64,000 nucleotides of DNA from assembly GCA_006226495.1 (NCBI GenBank), contig SBGU01000038.1, positions 53,493-117,492 of the forward strand, written 5' to 3'. The DNA comes from Alphaproteobacteria bacterium. Lineage in GTDB: Bacteria; Pseudomonadota; Alphaproteobacteria; Sphingomonadales; Kordiimonadaceae. Positions 35,061 to 44,228 of the stretch are shown here, in pieces; position 1 is the stretch's first letter; every line of letters starts with the position of its first letter. The notes beneath the pieces were generated by a model that saw nothing but the letters and a program-made list of their open reading frames with translations, was not told the DNA's origin and searched no databases. The position numbers were made by a program, and so were the translations under genes.

Positions 35061-36974
35061 ATGGCAAAGGGATATGTGAAAGTGAACGCCGAGGAATGGC
35101 TGTCCGCAGGCGACACAGACGCGCTGACATTCCTGTATAACGTGGTGAACAAGAACGCCGACTACAAGGACAAACTGGCCAAGAACGCGCAAGACGACAA
35201 CAAGCCCTATCAGGTCGTTGTCGCCGGCGCGGGTTATGCCGGCCTGTGCGCGGCCTATTGCCTGGCCAGGTGCGGCGCCCAGGTCACCCTCATTGAAGCG
35301 TCGAAGCGCTATGGCGGGCGTGTCTGGTCCAGCAACTATTCGGACGCCATGATGGCCGACAAGGACTATACTGCAGGCTGGCTGCAAGGCAGCCTGGTCC
35401 TGTCGAAGGCTGTGACGTCAAAGGACCCGGCCTTTGAGCTCGGCGCGGAACTCATCGGCGAGTTCCATGAATGCTACAAGGTGCTCGCTGAAGAATTCAA
35501 ACTGACGGACAATCTGGTGCGCCTGACCGAAATCGAATCCGAACACAAGGGTTATGCCGCCGTGACCTATGAAGGCGACTGGCCCAATGGCGAAGTGCCC
35601 CCTTCAGCCCGGTCCATCGTCGGTGAAGACACCTATGAAAACCTGCTGGGCCCGAGCCAGGCGCTTTTTTCCATGCAGTGTGACGACCTGAAGGACCAGC
35701 GTGCCAACATCGACAAGTTCGACACCTATTGGGCTGCCCGGACACCAACCTATACCCTTGTGGGCGACAGCGTCATCTATTCGCTCGGCAACCCGGTGGG
35801 CACGCGGCCAACGGTCTCGGAAATCCTGCAGGTCGAATATGCGCCGGCAAAATGGGCACAGGGCTCGGACTATGGCCGCATATCCGAGAACAACCTTCTG
35901 CATTATGTCGAAACCGACAATCTGTCCCCCACCGACAAAATGGACGGCCTGACCCTTTTCTATACCATCACCGGGGCCGGCTCCTGCAATTTCTGGGGCG
36001 ACGACGAAATCTATATCAACAAGATCGGCAACAGTTCGCTTGTCGAAAATATGATTGGCGTCCTCGCCAACAACCCGAATGACTGCAACACCCAACGGAA
36101 AATGACTGCGCTCGAGATCACGGACACTGTGGGCAAGCCGCTGAAAGTCACCTACCAGGATTTGAAAAATAACGCATCCGCCACCCTGGCGGCGAGTTTT
36201 GTGGTCATGGCCATGCCGCCTTCGTGTTTTGGCGATATCAAGACCTGGCCGACCATTCCGGCGCCCTTGCTTGCCCAGTTCGACCCAGGCCACACCCGGG
36301 CCTACAAGGCGCATTTCATGGGCGCGGGCCTGCCGCGTATCGTTGATACCGTCGACGACGGCACGTCGGTCCCGGTCCGGATCAATGACAACAGCCAGGT
36401 CGCGGACAGTTTTGTCTATGCCAGCAACTATATGACCTGGAACCGGGGCAGCCTGATCGGCCTGACAAAACCGCTATGGTCGCTGTTTGCGGGCGAGGCG
36501 TTCGCCCCCTATGCCCAGGATCTGCGCGACCTGCCCTCCAGGCTCAGCGCGCCTGCCGGCAATAACAGCACCAATTCGACCCCGCTGAATATCTTCGACG
36601 GCCAGGCAGTCCTGTTCCCGCTGGTCCCGGATGGCAAGAAACTGCTGGTCGACTGGCAGGCCTGCCCGAGCATCCGTTCGGGCTACAGTTTCGGTGGTAT
36701 CGGTGCGATATATGGCAGCCCCTATACGCAGAAGAATGTCATCCACTGGGACAACCAGTTCATGGTGCAGAACGACCTGATCGGCGCGGCCTATGCCCTC
36801 AGGAATGCGACAAAGGTCGATATCGTCATGGCTGACGGGTCGAAGAAAAAGCTCGCACCGGCCGGGGTCTATTTTGCCGGCGAGCATACGTCGCCCTATT
36901 TCCTGGGTTTCATGGAAGGCGCACTGCGTTCCGGCGCGCGGGCAGCCATGCAGATCGTCAATTCACTGGGATAA
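35061..36974 (+). CDS. Flavin-containing amine oxidoreductase 1
   Basis: A 637-residue FAD enzyme of the monoamine/L-amino-acid oxidase superfamily. About 50 N-terminal residues precede the Rossmann motif VVVAGAGYAGLCAAYCLARCG, with the second FAD motif RYGGRVWS. The C-terminal FAD-binding element is GVYFAGEHTSPYFLGFMEGALRSGARAA. There is no signal peptide. The long middle region (about residues 150-520) is substrate-binding and not recognisable. I chose the ATG at 35061, after AAAGGGAGACAGGCC. Together with the second oxidase at 38393 it brackets two tRNAs and an NDUFS4-like gene. Substrate unknown; an amino acid or polyamine is the usual choice. Confidence 0.82.
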   Translation: MAKGYVKVNAEEWLSAGDTDALTFLYNVVNKNADYKDKLAKNAQDDNKPYQVVVAGAGYAGLCAAYCLARCGAQVTLIEASKRYGGRVWSSNYSDAMMADKDYTAGWLQGSLVLSKAVTSKDPAFELGAELIGEFHECYKVLAEEFKLTDNLVRLTEIESEHKGYAAVTYEGDWPNGEVPPSARSIVGEDTYENLLGPSQALFSMQCDDLKDQRANIDKFDTYWAARTPTYTLVGDSVIYSLGNPVGTRPTVSEILQVEYAPAKWAQGSDYGRISENNLLHYVETDNLSPTDKMDGLTLFYTITGAGSCNFWGDDEIYINKIGNSSLVENMIGVLANNPNDCNTQRKMTALEITDTVGKPLKVTYQDLKNNASATLAASFVVMAMPPSCFGDIKTWPTIPAPLLAQFDPGHTRAYKAHFMGAGLPRIVDTVDDGTSVPVRINDNSQVADSFVYASNYMTWNRGSLIGLTKPLWSLFAGEAFAPYAQDLRDLPSRLSAPAGNNSTNSTPLNIFDGQAVLFPLVPDGKKLLVDWQACPSIRSGYSFGGIGAIYGSPYTQKNVIHWDNQFMVQNDLIGAAYALRNATKVDIVMADGSKKKLAPAGVYFAGEHTSPYFLGFMEGALRSGARAAMQIVNSLG

Positions 36975-37009
36975 GGGGTTACTGGCCCCGCCCCCGTTTC
37001 GGGGGAATG

Positions 37010-37086
37010 TGGCGACCCCGGTAGGACTCGAACCTACAACCGTCGGATTAGAAGTCCGGTGCTCTATCCAGTTGAGCTACGGGGCC
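37010..37086 (-). tRNA. tRNA-Arg (TCT)
   Basis: Read on the minus strand: acceptor GGCCCCG / CGGGGTC, D-arm GTAGCTCAACTGGATAGAGC, loop CTTCTAA with anticodon TCT (37052-37050), T-arm AGGTTCGAGTCCT and encoded CCA. Confidence 0.95.
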
Positions 37087-37171
37087 GTCGTGGGGAAATT
37101 CGGGGGCGCTTGGGGCGCCCCGTCACGGGTGCTTGCAAGAGCGAACAGGCGGGCGCAGGCGCGCCTTCAGC

Positions 37172-37450
37172 CTATTTGAAATTGTCGGAATAGGCCTGGA
37201 TGATGCGTTTTTTCCTGTGCACGGCCTTCACCTCATAGGGGATGCCGTTGCGCGCGGCATAGGCTTCGGCCTCGGCCTGCGTTTCAAACCTCAGCTTCAA
37301 CTGGCCGCGGGTATCGCCCGAGCCGGTCCAGCCCATGATCGGGTCGATCTGTTTCGGTGCGGCCGGTTCGAATTCCAGGACCCAGCGCCGGCTGTTGCCG
37401 GTGCCCGACTGCATGGCGTTTTTCGCCGGTTGGTAAATGCGCGCTTTCAC
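37172..37450 (-). CDS. NDUFS4-like NADH dehydrogenase (complex I) accessory subunit
   Basis: A 92-residue ETC complex I subunit of the NDUFS4/18-kDa family, retained in alphaproteobacteria and mitochondria. The body is diagnostic: ARIYQPAKNAMQSGTGNSRRWVLEFEP, IDPIMGWTGSGDTRGQLKLRF, then EAYAARNGIPYEV. I chose a GTG at 37450 preceded by GGAGGGCCAGGGGCC, because family members start two residues before ARIY; ATG codons further upstream add residues not seen in the family. It lies between tRNA-Arg and tRNA-Pro on the same strand. Confidence 0.88.
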   Translation of the reverse strand: MKARIYQPAKNAMQSGTGNSRRWVLEFEPAAPKQIDPIMGWTGSGDTRGQLKLRFETQAEAEAYAARNGIPYEVKAVHRKKRIIQAYSDNFK

Positions 37451-37593
37451 GGCCCCTGGCCCTCCAACATGTTCAAGACAGATATACCGGCCCATGGGGC
37501 CCTGGGGTTGGCCACAATGGCCCCGCCGGCGGATGCGCACCCTATCCCGAATTCCCGCTTTTGGGAACGGAAAAGTGAGGTGCGGCGCCCATG

Positions 37594-37630
37594 AAAAAAG
37601 GCCGGCGCGCAGATGGCACCGGCCCTTTTT
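37594..37630. terminator. Terminator-like hairpin between NDUFS4-like gene and tRNA-Pro
   Basis: AAAAAGGCCGG and CCGGCCCTTTTT arms with a 13-base loop. It lies just beyond the minus-strand tRNA-Pro and is symmetric enough to act in either direction. Confidence 0.75.
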
Positions 37631-37639
37631 CCTGGCAAA

Positions 37640-37716
37640 TGGTCGGGGAGACTAGATTCGAACTAGCGACCCCCTGTACCCAAAACAGGTGCGCTACCAG
37701 GCTGCGCCACTCCCCG
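37640..37716 (-). tRNA. tRNA-Pro (TGG)
   Basis: Minus strand: acceptor CGGGGAG / CTCCCCG, D-arm TGGCGCAGCCTGGTAGCGCA, loop TTTGGGT with anticodon TGG (37682-37680), T-arm AGTTCGAATCT and encoded CCA. Confidence 0.96.
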
Positions 37717-37878
37717 ACGGCGGTGTTGGTAGAATTTAACGGCGCCGTTGGCAAGCGAAAAATGAATTTGCCTGCCGCCCCCGCGGCCCGCCGCGCTTCT
37801 GAGGCCGGCCCGCCGCACTTCACAAGCGGGCGGGCGCGCACGTTATTCCGGAAAGCCCTTCAGGAAGGACGGCCCGCC

Positions 37879-38400
37879 ATGGCGCTATCGAGTGAGCTCC
37901 GGAACCAGTTGACCAGCACAAACGCCGCCATTGCGCCGCTCGTGACGGATATCCGGGCGCGCGCCGACTATGCCAAGTCCGGCAGCCTGCCCGCAACCGT
38001 CGCCACCTTGCAGAAATACAGCCAGGACATCCAGTCCCTGCTCGCGAAGGCTTCGCCCGACAGCAGCGACCTGGGCGCCCTCGCGACCGAAACCAGCCAG
38101 ACCGTCCAGCCGGCGCTTGCGGCGCTCGCCGACGCCAATATCGCGCTTATGAACATGGGGCAGCTCAGCACCCAGCGCACCATCGAACCCGCCACCGCCA
38201 AGGCCGAGAATATACTGGTCAACACCCTGTCGGATGCCGCAGGCAAGCTGCTGGCGCTGCTGGCAGACGCCGACCCTGCGGCCCCTGGCCCAGACGCATC
38301 CACGGCCCGCATGGTGGCGACCAGCCAAACCGCGCTGGACGATTTCCTGACCCCCGCCGACAGTCCAACCGGCAGTTCCGGAGGACCCGCCAATGGCTAA
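37879..38400 (+). CDS. Helical hypothetical protein coupled to amine oxidase 2
   Basis: A 173-residue Ala/Ser/Thr-rich protein predicted to be mostly alpha-helical and soluble (LQKYSQDIQSLLAKA, IEPATAKAENILVNTLSDAAGKLLALL). It ends in a Pro/Gly/Ser-rich tail. No signal peptide and no family recognised. I chose the ATG at 37879, after CAGGAAGGACGG; the open frame upstream runs through tRNA-Pro and is not coding. The last eight bases overlap the start of the downstream FAD oxidase, so the two are translationally coupled, which suggests a partner or chaperone role. Confidence 0.65.
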   Translation: MALSSELRNQLTSTNAAIAPLVTDIRARADYAKSGSLPATVATLQKYSQDIQSLLAKASPDSSDLGALATETSQTVQPALAALADANIALMNMGQLSTQRTIEPATAKAENILVNTLSDAAGKLLALLADADPAAPGPDASTARMVATSQTALDDFLTPADSPTGSSGGPANG

Positions 38401-39784
38401 GGAATATGCAATCGTGGGCGCGGGCATGGCCGGGCTGGCCGCTGCCGAGGTCATCCATGCGCTCGACAGTACCGCCACCATCACGCTTTATGAAGCGCTG
38501 TCCGTGGTCGGTGGCCGCGCCAGCACGCAGGACTTTGGCGGTGATGTCATGGACTGGGGCTGTGAAGCCCTTGAAGCCGGCGACAACGCGCCGACCGTGG
38601 TCCTGAAGGCGTCGGGCACGCCGCTCAAGAAATATACCGTCAATGACGACGCGCCGCTGGACAGCAGTTTTGAACCGACCGACTGCAACAAGAAGCTTTA
38701 TTACAGTTTCTTCAACGGCAAGGCCACCGACATCAGCAAGGCGGTCTGGTTCGCCGACAGCCCGAACATCGATCAGTTCCAGGACAATATCGACGCCGTG
38801 GAAAACGACCCTACCGGAAATGCCGCAGACAGTGCGCTGCATGGGGTGGTCATCGATTTGACCGACGCAGACACAACCGCGGAGCGCATGAAAATCCTTG
38901 GCAACCAGATACTGTTCGGCGAGGGAGCGCCGCCCGGCTATGCCTCGCTCAGGGACGCGAACCGGGCCGACCAGCTTCAGGCGCAGTTCGGCCAAAGCCC
39001 CGGCACTGTCTATTTCAAGGAAGGGCTGGGCGACACCGTGGTGAAATGGGCGACCGACAATGTACTGAGCGACGTGACCCTGGTCACCGGTGCGACCGTG
39101 AGCAAGGTGCAGAATGTCATGGTCGACGCAGACGACGAAAAGGTACCGAAGGTCGAGCTGACCTTCACCAAAAACAGCAATCAGGCCAAAAAGAATTTCG
39201 ACGCCGTCCTGGTAACCGTACCCAGCAACGCTGTCACCGCCACCCTGGTGCCCGAGCTGTCGACGCCGGCCCTGAAGGCGTTCCGCAGTTGTCCGCTGGG
39301 AATCTATTACAAGGTCCTGATCACGGGCATCAAGGGCACGGTCGCGGTACCGCCCGCCAACCGTCGGGTTTTCGCAACCATCAAGACCCTGGGCGACCCG
39401 GTTCATATCGGCCAAAGCCCGAACGGCAAATTCTGCTATATGCATGCCGCAGGCGTGACCGGGCTCAACTTTAGCCAGGACCCGAAAAACGCCGAAAAAT
39501 ACATCCGGAAGGCCCTGCGGGCCCTGAACCCGGGTGCGCTTGACTTCAGCGCCGCAAGCTACGTGCATTGCCCCTGGTTCACCGCGCCGGGGTTCGGCGG
39601 GTCCTACAGCTATTGCAAGACCGGAAAGGACACCGCGCGCCTGGTGCTGGCCTCCCTGAAGGTGGGCCATATCTATTTTGCGGGCGAAGCCTGTTCGCCC
39701 ATCTGGTACGGCCAGTTGGCCGGCGCCATGGAAAGCGGCCAGCGCATGGCCCGCCAATTGGTTACGGACATGGACGACGACTGA
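38393..39784 (+). CDS. Flavin-containing amine oxidoreductase 2
   Basis: A 463-residue NAD(P)/FAD-binding protein. The Rossmann motif YAIVGAGMAGLAAAEVIHAL is at the very N-terminus and the second element is VVGGRASTQDFGG. The C-terminal FAD-contact motif is HIYFAGEACSPIWYGQLAGAMESGQRMA. It is clearly shorter and more divergent than the oxidase at 35061. Substrate unknown. It begins inside the last codons of the helical protein gene upstream. No transporter or dehydrogenase partner is adjacent downstream. Confidence 0.8.
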   Translation: MAKEYAIVGAGMAGLAAAEVIHALDSTATITLYEALSVVGGRASTQDFGGDVMDWGCEALEAGDNAPTVVLKASGTPLKKYTVNDDAPLDSSFEPTDCNKKLYYSFFNGKATDISKAVWFADSPNIDQFQDNIDAVENDPTGNAADSALHGVVIDLTDADTTAERMKILGNQILFGEGAPPGYASLRDANRADQLQAQFGQSPGTVYFKEGLGDTVVKWATDNVLSDVTLVTGATVSKVQNVMVDADDEKVPKVELTFTKNSNQAKKNFDAVLVTVPSNAVTATLVPELSTPALKAFRSCPLGIYYKVLITGIKGTVAVPPANRRVFATIKTLGDPVHIGQSPNGKFCYMHAAGVTGLNFSQDPKNAEKYIRKALRALNPGALDFSAASYVHCPWFTAPGFGGSYSYCKTGKDTARLVLASLKVGHIYFAGEACSPIWYGQLAGAMESGQRMARQLVTDMDDD

Positions 39785-39817
39785 GCCCCCGCCGAACCAT
39801 CAGCGCACGAGCGACCC

Positions 39818-40279
39818 TCAGTCCTTGCGTTCGAACCGCTTGAACAGGCCCTCGACCGATGCCACCGGCCGGCCCTTGACCCGGATGATGCCGCGCACGG
39901 CGATCAGGCCGTCGTCCATGGCATTCATGTCGGCGTCGCCTTCGACCCAGTCGCCCAGATAGGCGGCGCCGATGAAATCGGTGGTCAGGCGCACGGTAAC
40001 AATGGGCGCGCGTTCGTGCCTCAGGATCGCCGAGGCCATCAGCACATCGGCAAAGGTCATCATCATGCCGCCATGGCAGATGCCGGCGGCATTGATATGG
40101 CGTTCCGCGACCCGGAAACCGCGCCAATAGCCGTCGTCTGTCGCCTTGTGGAAGATCGGCCCGTTTTCCCAGCCGAAGGGCGAGCTTGAGACAATCGGCT
40201 CATAGCCTTCCGGCGGATTGGCCCCCGCAATCATTTCAGGTGTTGCAACCTTGGGGCCCCGCAGCGGCATGCGCGCCAT
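39818..40279 (-). CDS. PaaI-type hotdog-fold thioesterase
   Basis: A 153-residue acyl-CoA thioesterase-like protein. The hotdog signature is AERHINAAGICHGGMMMTFADVLMASAI, with the HGG catalytic region, then VTVRLTTDFIGAAYLGDWVEGDA. The start ATG overlaps the stop of the DUF192 gene (TGATG), so the two are coupled. Substrate cannot be inferred. Confidence 0.88.
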   Translation of the reverse strand: MARMPLRGPKVATPEMIAGANPPEGYEPIVSSSPFGWENGPIFHKATDDGYWRGFRVAERHINAAGICHGGMMMTFADVLMASAILRHERAPIVTVRLTTDFIGAAYLGDWVEGDADMNAMDDGLIAVRGIIRVKGRPVASVEGLFKRFERKD

Positions 40280-40770
40280 CAGGGCTGGTCCGCTGTGCCC
40301 AGAAGCCGGTGTGCCACCAGGTCGCCGGGCCCTATGCCCAGTTCGGCCGCGCGACCGCCCGCAAGCTCCAGGACCGCAATCGCCCTGCCCTTGGAGGGGC
40401 GCGGCGTGTCGGTCTGGGGTTCGGCACTTTCGATGATGTTGGCAATGCGCCCGTTCTGCCGGATGAAGATCATATCCAGGGGGATCAAGGTATTGCGCAT
40501 CCAGAATTGCAGGCGTTCGGCATCCTCGAACACAAACAGCATGCCTTTGTCGGGCGCCAGTTCGGTGCGGAACATCATGCCTTGTGCCCGTTCATCCGGG
40601 GTCAGGGCCAGTTCGACCATGAAATCGTGGCGGCTGCCATCCTTGCCGATCACGGCCAGGGGCTCCAGCGGGCCTTCGGCATGCGCGGGCAGGCAGACAA
40701 GGACAAACAGGACAAACCACAGGCCAGAGATGGACCTGGCCCGGGTCAGGAATTTGCGAGCATACGACAT
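40279..40770 (-). CDS. DUF192 exported protein
   Basis: A 163-residue DUF192 protein with a signal peptide ending at AHA-EG (about residue 31). The domain core is ELALTPDERAQGMMFRTELAPDKGMLFVFED followed by FWMRNTLIPLDMIFI. Function unresolved. It lies five bases downstream of the double cold-shock gene, a recurrent alphaproteobacterial arrangement, and is coupled to the thioesterase gene. Confidence 0.9.
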   Translation of the reverse strand: MSYARKFLTRARSISGLWFVLFVLVCLPAHAEGPLEPLAVIGKDGSRHDFMVELALTPDERAQGMMFRTELAPDKGMLFVFEDAERLQFWMRNTLIPLDMIFIRQNGRIANIIESAEPQTDTPRPSKGRAIAVLELAGGRAAELGIGPGDLVAHRLLGTADQP

Positions 40771-40775
40771 GGTGC

Positions 40776-41327
40776 TCAGGCGTCGCCCGGCAGCGCGATC
40801 TGGGCCACCATCGGACCCCGTTCCCCGGTGCCGATGCGCACACGCACAGCCTGCGTCGGCTCAAGGTCCGTCAGGCCCGCCCGGCGCAGGGTTTCGATAT
40901 GGACAAATATATCCTGCGTGCCTTCGCCGCGCGATACAAAGCCATAACCCTTGGTGCGGTTGAACCATTTGACGGTGACATCCTCGAAATCGGGCGATAC
41001 ATCGATTTCCATGCCCGGATGCGAGAAAGACGAGCGGCCCAGGTCCTCGGGTGCCACGGCGGTCGACAGGTCCAGCGAATGCACCTTGGTCGCCTGGCGG
41101 CCCTTCACGCGGGCGACGGCATCGCAGATCACCGTGGTGCCTTCAGGCACCGACCGGCGGCCGACATCGCGCAGAACGGAAAAATGCAGCAGCACATCGC
41201 CACCGCCATCTTCGGGCACAACAAAGCCATAGCCTTTGACCGCGTCGAACCATTTGACGCGACCGGCAAGGTCCCGGCTTACTTCCTCGGGCCGTTCCTC
41301 GGAACAGATCGTATTACGGCCGTCCAT
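40776..41327 (-). CDS. Cold-shock protein with two cold-shock domains
   Basis: A 183-residue RNA/DNA-binding protein with two CSDs. The first is [27 protein letters not shown] (about residues 22-85), the second [27 protein letters not shown] (about 116-180). Both keep RNP1 (K-GYGFV) and RNP2-like (D-hhhH) motifs. I chose the ATG at 41327, preceded by AAAGGGGGGAAT. First gene of the unit with DUF192 and thioesterase. Confidence 0.92.
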   Translation of the reverse strand: MDGRNTICSEERPEEVSRDLAGRVKWFDAVKGYGFVVPEDGGGDVLLHFSVLRDVGRRSVPEGTTVICDAVARVKGRQATKVHSLDLSTAVAPEDLGRSSFSHPGMEIDVSPDFEDVTVKWFNRTKGYGFVSRGEGTQDIFVHIETLRRAGLTDLEPTQAVRVRIGTGERGPMVAQIALPGDA

Positions 41328-41395
41328 ACCATTCCCCCCTTTGGAATTACTCAGTACAGATACACGAAAATAATCAAATTTTTGCAATGCTAGTC

Positions 41396-41435
41396 ACAAA
41401 AACGAGCGCCCGCAACAGTTTTGTCACGGGCGCCC
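41396..41435 (-). terminator. Intrinsic terminator after nhaB
   Basis: Minus strand: 9-bp stem GGGCGCCCG / CGGGCGCTC with a 14-base loop and a T-run, 31 bases past the nhaB stop. Confidence 0.85.
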
Positions 41436-41465
41436 GGGTCCAACTCTTTGTAAGCGGACGGCTTT

Positions 41466-43049
41466 TTAGTGGGACGAGCCCTCGTCAAAGCCGGTCGGCT
41501 CTTCAGTATGGTGCCCGATAAGGTTTGCATCATACAACTTATCCGACATGGGCACCAGAAGGTGCGCCACCGCCAGGTAACCGACGATCGACATGGTGAT
41601 GGTGTAAGGCAGCGCCATGACAACCATACGCATATAGGAAAGACGGATCAGGGGTGCGAGCGCACTGGTCAGCAGGAACAGGAACGCTGCCTGGCCGTTC
41701 GGGGTTGCAACCGACGGAATGTTGGTGCCGGTGTTGATGGCAACAGCCATCAGGTCGAAGGTATCGCGGTCGATCAGGCCTTCATGCAGGGCCTTGGCGG
41801 CCTCGCTGATATAAACCGTTGCCACGAATACGTTATCCGAGATCGCCGACAGCACGCCGTTCGCCACATAGAAGGCGGTAATCTGGTTATGGCCTTCAAG
41901 CGACAGCACCAGATGGGTGATGGGGTCGAAAAGGCTGAGGTCCGAGATCACGCCGACAACGGCGAAGAAGATGGCCAGAAGGGTCGTGAACGGCAGCGCT
42001 TCCTGGAAGGCATGGCCGATCTGGTGTTCTTCGGTCACGCCGGTCAGGGCGCTGGCGAACACGATGACCGACAGGCCGATCAGGCCGACCGGGGCCAGAT
42101 GGAACAGAAGGCCGATAACCAGCCACACAGCCACAAGACCCTGCACGACCAGCGCCTGCTTGTCGCGTTTGGTCATTTTTTCGCCCTGGTACTTGTCATA
42201 GTCCACCAGGATCTGCAGCACCGACGCCGGGATCTTGGCGCCGTAACCGAACTTGCCGGACATTTCGACGATGACGCAGGTGATCAGGCCGGTGAACAGA
42301 ACCGGGATCGTGACAGGCGACATGCGGAAGAAGAACTCGATGAAGTTCCAGTGCGCGTGCGTGCCGATCAGCAGGTTCTGCGGCTCGCCAACCAGCGTGG
42401 TCACGCCACCGAGCGCGGTGCCGACAGCGGCATGCATCATCAGGCTGCGCAGGAAGGCACGGAACTGCTCCAGGTCGTCGCCCGTCACGGTCAGTTGTGC
42501 ATCGTCGCCATGGTCATGGTCGTGGCTGAAATGCTTGCCCGACGCCACCTTGTGATACACCGAATAGAAACCGACGGAGATGGTGATCACCACCGCGGTT
42601 ACGGTCAGCGCGTCCAGGAAGGCCGACAGCACGGCACCCGCCAGCGAGAACAGCAGCGACAGAACCACCTTGTTGCGCACCTTCACCACCAGTTTGGTGA
42701 AAACGAACAGCAGCATGTCCTTCAGGAAGTGGATACCGGCAACCATGAACACCAGAAGCAGGATAACTTCCAGGTTGGCCGAAATCTCGTGGAACCATTT
42801 GTCCGGCGTGGTCATGCCCATGGCCACGGCCTCGATGGCCAGAAGGCCGCCCGGCTGCAGCGGATAACATTTCAGCGCCATCGCCAGGGTGAAAATGAAC
42901 TCCGCCACCAGCGCCCAGCCGGCGATGAAGGGGTCCACATAGAAAAACAGGATCGGGTTGATAATCAGAAAGGCCAGAATGGTCATCTTGTACCATTCGG
43001 CAGAATTCCCCAGGAAGTTCCTCCCTGCCGGATTCGCAAACAGCGACAT
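41466..43049 (-). CDS. nhaB: Na+/H+ antiporter NhaB
   Basis: A 527-residue inner-membrane sodium/proton antiporter with about a dozen membrane segments. Family segments include [22 protein letters not shown] at the N-terminus, [22 protein letters not shown], the loop [13 protein letters not shown], and [16 protein letters not shown] histidine- and aspartate-rich stretch ([11 protein letters not shown]) lies in a loop near residue 180. I chose the ATG at 43049, which gives the usual short N-terminus. Monocistronic with its own terminator. The gene points to a sodium-rich habitat. Confidence 0.95.
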   Translation of the reverse strand: MSLFANPAGRNFLGNSAEWYKMTILAFLIINPILFFYVDPFIAGWALVAEFIFTLAMALKCYPLQPGGLLAIEAVAMGMTTPDKWFHEISANLEVILLLVFMVAGIHFLKDMLLFVFTKLVVKVRNKVVLSLLFSLAGAVLSAFLDALTVTAVVITISVGFYSVYHKVASGKHFSHDHDHGDDAQLTVTGDDLEQFRAFLRSLMMHAAVGTALGGVTTLVGEPQNLLIGTHAHWNFIEFFFRMSPVTIPVLFTGLITCVIVEMSGKFGYGAKIPASVLQILVDYDKYQGEKMTKRDKQALVVQGLVAVWLVIGLLFHLAPVGLIGLSVIVFASALTGVTEEHQIGHAFQEALPFTTLLAIFFAVVGVISDLSLFDPITHLVLSLEGHNQITAFYVANGVLSAISDNVFVATVYISEAAKALHEGLIDRDTFDLMAVAINTGTNIPSVATPNGQAAFLFLLTSALAPLIRLSYMRMVVMALPYTITMSIVGYLAVAHLLVPMSDKLYDANLIGHHTEEPTGFDEGSSH

Positions 43050-43262
43050 AGCGGTTCCCTCATTACTGTTGGGCCCCAACGTAACGGAATTGGGGCAGGA
43101 TCAAGGCACGCTTTTAAAGGTCGGCAGGCCCCAAATCAAGACAAACTGCCCTGCCCGCGCGCGTTTCGCCATGCTGCCCCTTGCAGGCGGCAGGCGGCGC
43201 GGCTACCGTCAGCTTGGGGATGGCCATGCCAATATGGCCCATGAAGGTGCGGAAGACCGACG

Positions 43263-44228
43263 ATGCAGCATGAACTGGAAAGCCTGATCCGCTGGCAGGC
43301 CGCGGGATACAAGACCGCGATGGCCGTGGTTCTTGGCACCTGGGGCTCGGCGCCCCGGGCACCGGGCAGCATCATGGCCGTGCGCGCCGACGGCACGTTC
43401 GAAGGTTCGGTTTCCGGCGGCTGTGTCGAAGGCACGGTCATTGTCGAAGCCGTGGCCCAGATGCAGAAAGGTGGCGCGCGCCGCCTGCCGTTCCGGGTGG
43501 CCGAACGTGATGCCTGGGCTGCGGGCCTGGCCTGCGGCGGCGAGATCGAGGTGGCGGTCATCGCGCTTGGCAAAAGCGACCTGCCGGCCATGGAAGCCGC
43601 GCTTGATGCCCTGGCCGACCGGCAATCGGGGCTGTTGAGCATCGACCTGGCCGCAGGTGCGCTCGCGTTCGACACGTTGGCCGGCCTGCCCGCTGCACCG
43701 GGCATGGACGGTGGGCGTTTCCTGTTGCCCGTGCGCCCCAAACCCCGGCTCGATATCATCGGCGCCGTGCATATCGCCCAGACGCTGGCGTCCATGGCCG
43801 CCGACTGCGGCTATGATGTCACGGTCGTCGACCCGCGTGCTGCCTTCATCGAAAGCCGCGACTTCGGCGACGCCCGCACGGTCGAGGACTGGCCGGACGA
43901 CTATTTCGCCGACATGCCGCCCGACCATGAAACCGCTGTCGTGACCCTGACCCACGACCCCAAGCTGGACGATGTGGCGCTTGAAGCCGCGATTGCGAGC
44001 CCGGCTTTCTATATCGGCGCCCTGGGCAGCAAAAAGACCCATGCCAGCCGGCTGGACCGCCTGGCCCGCCACGGCGCCACGCCTGAACAACTGGACCGTA
44101 TCCATGGCCCCGTCGGCCTTGATATCGGCGCCCGCACCCCGCCCGAGATTGCGGTCTCGATCCTCGCGGAAGTGACCCGCACGCTCAGGCAGGGTGCCGC
44201 CCAACCGGCCGCAAGCGTTACCGCATGA
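43263..44228 (+). CDS. xdhC: XdhC/CoxI-family molybdenum-enzyme maturation protein
   Basis: A 321-residue protein that, by family, binds molybdenum cofactor and helps its sulfuration and insertion into xanthine-dehydrogenase-like enzymes. The N-terminal XdhC_CoxI domain has GTWGSAPRAPGSIMAV and FEGSVSGGCVEG. The C-terminal Rossmann-like part has PRLDIIGAVHIAQTLASMA and FYIGALGSKKTHASR. It overlaps the next gene by four bases (ATGA). No molybdenum hydroxylase gene is nearby in this window. Confidence 0.9.
   Translation: MQHELESLIRWQAAGYKTAMAVVLGTWGSAPRAPGSIMAVRADGTFEGSVSGGCVEGTVIVEAVAQMQKGGARRLPFRVAERDAWAAGLACGGEIEVAVIALGKSDLPAMEAALDALADRQSGLLSIDLAAGALAFDTLAGLPAAPGMDGGRFLLPVRPKPRLDIIGAVHIAQTLASMAADCGYDVTVVDPRAAFIESRDFGDARTVEDWPDDYFADMPPDHETAVVTLTHDPKLDDVALEAAIASPAFYIGALGSKKTHASRLDRLARHGATPEQLDRIHGPVGLDIGARTPPEIAVSILAEVTRTLRQGAAQPAASVTA

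Noticed and set aside
36986..37008. A CCCCCG/CGGGGG hairpin after the first amine oxidase considered as a terminator
   Set aside because: The stem is short and no T-tract follows it on the plus strand.
41469..43244. A 591-codon plus-strand frame full of Gln, His and Asp
   Set aside because: It is antisense to nhaB; the composition reflects the complement of membrane-protein codons.
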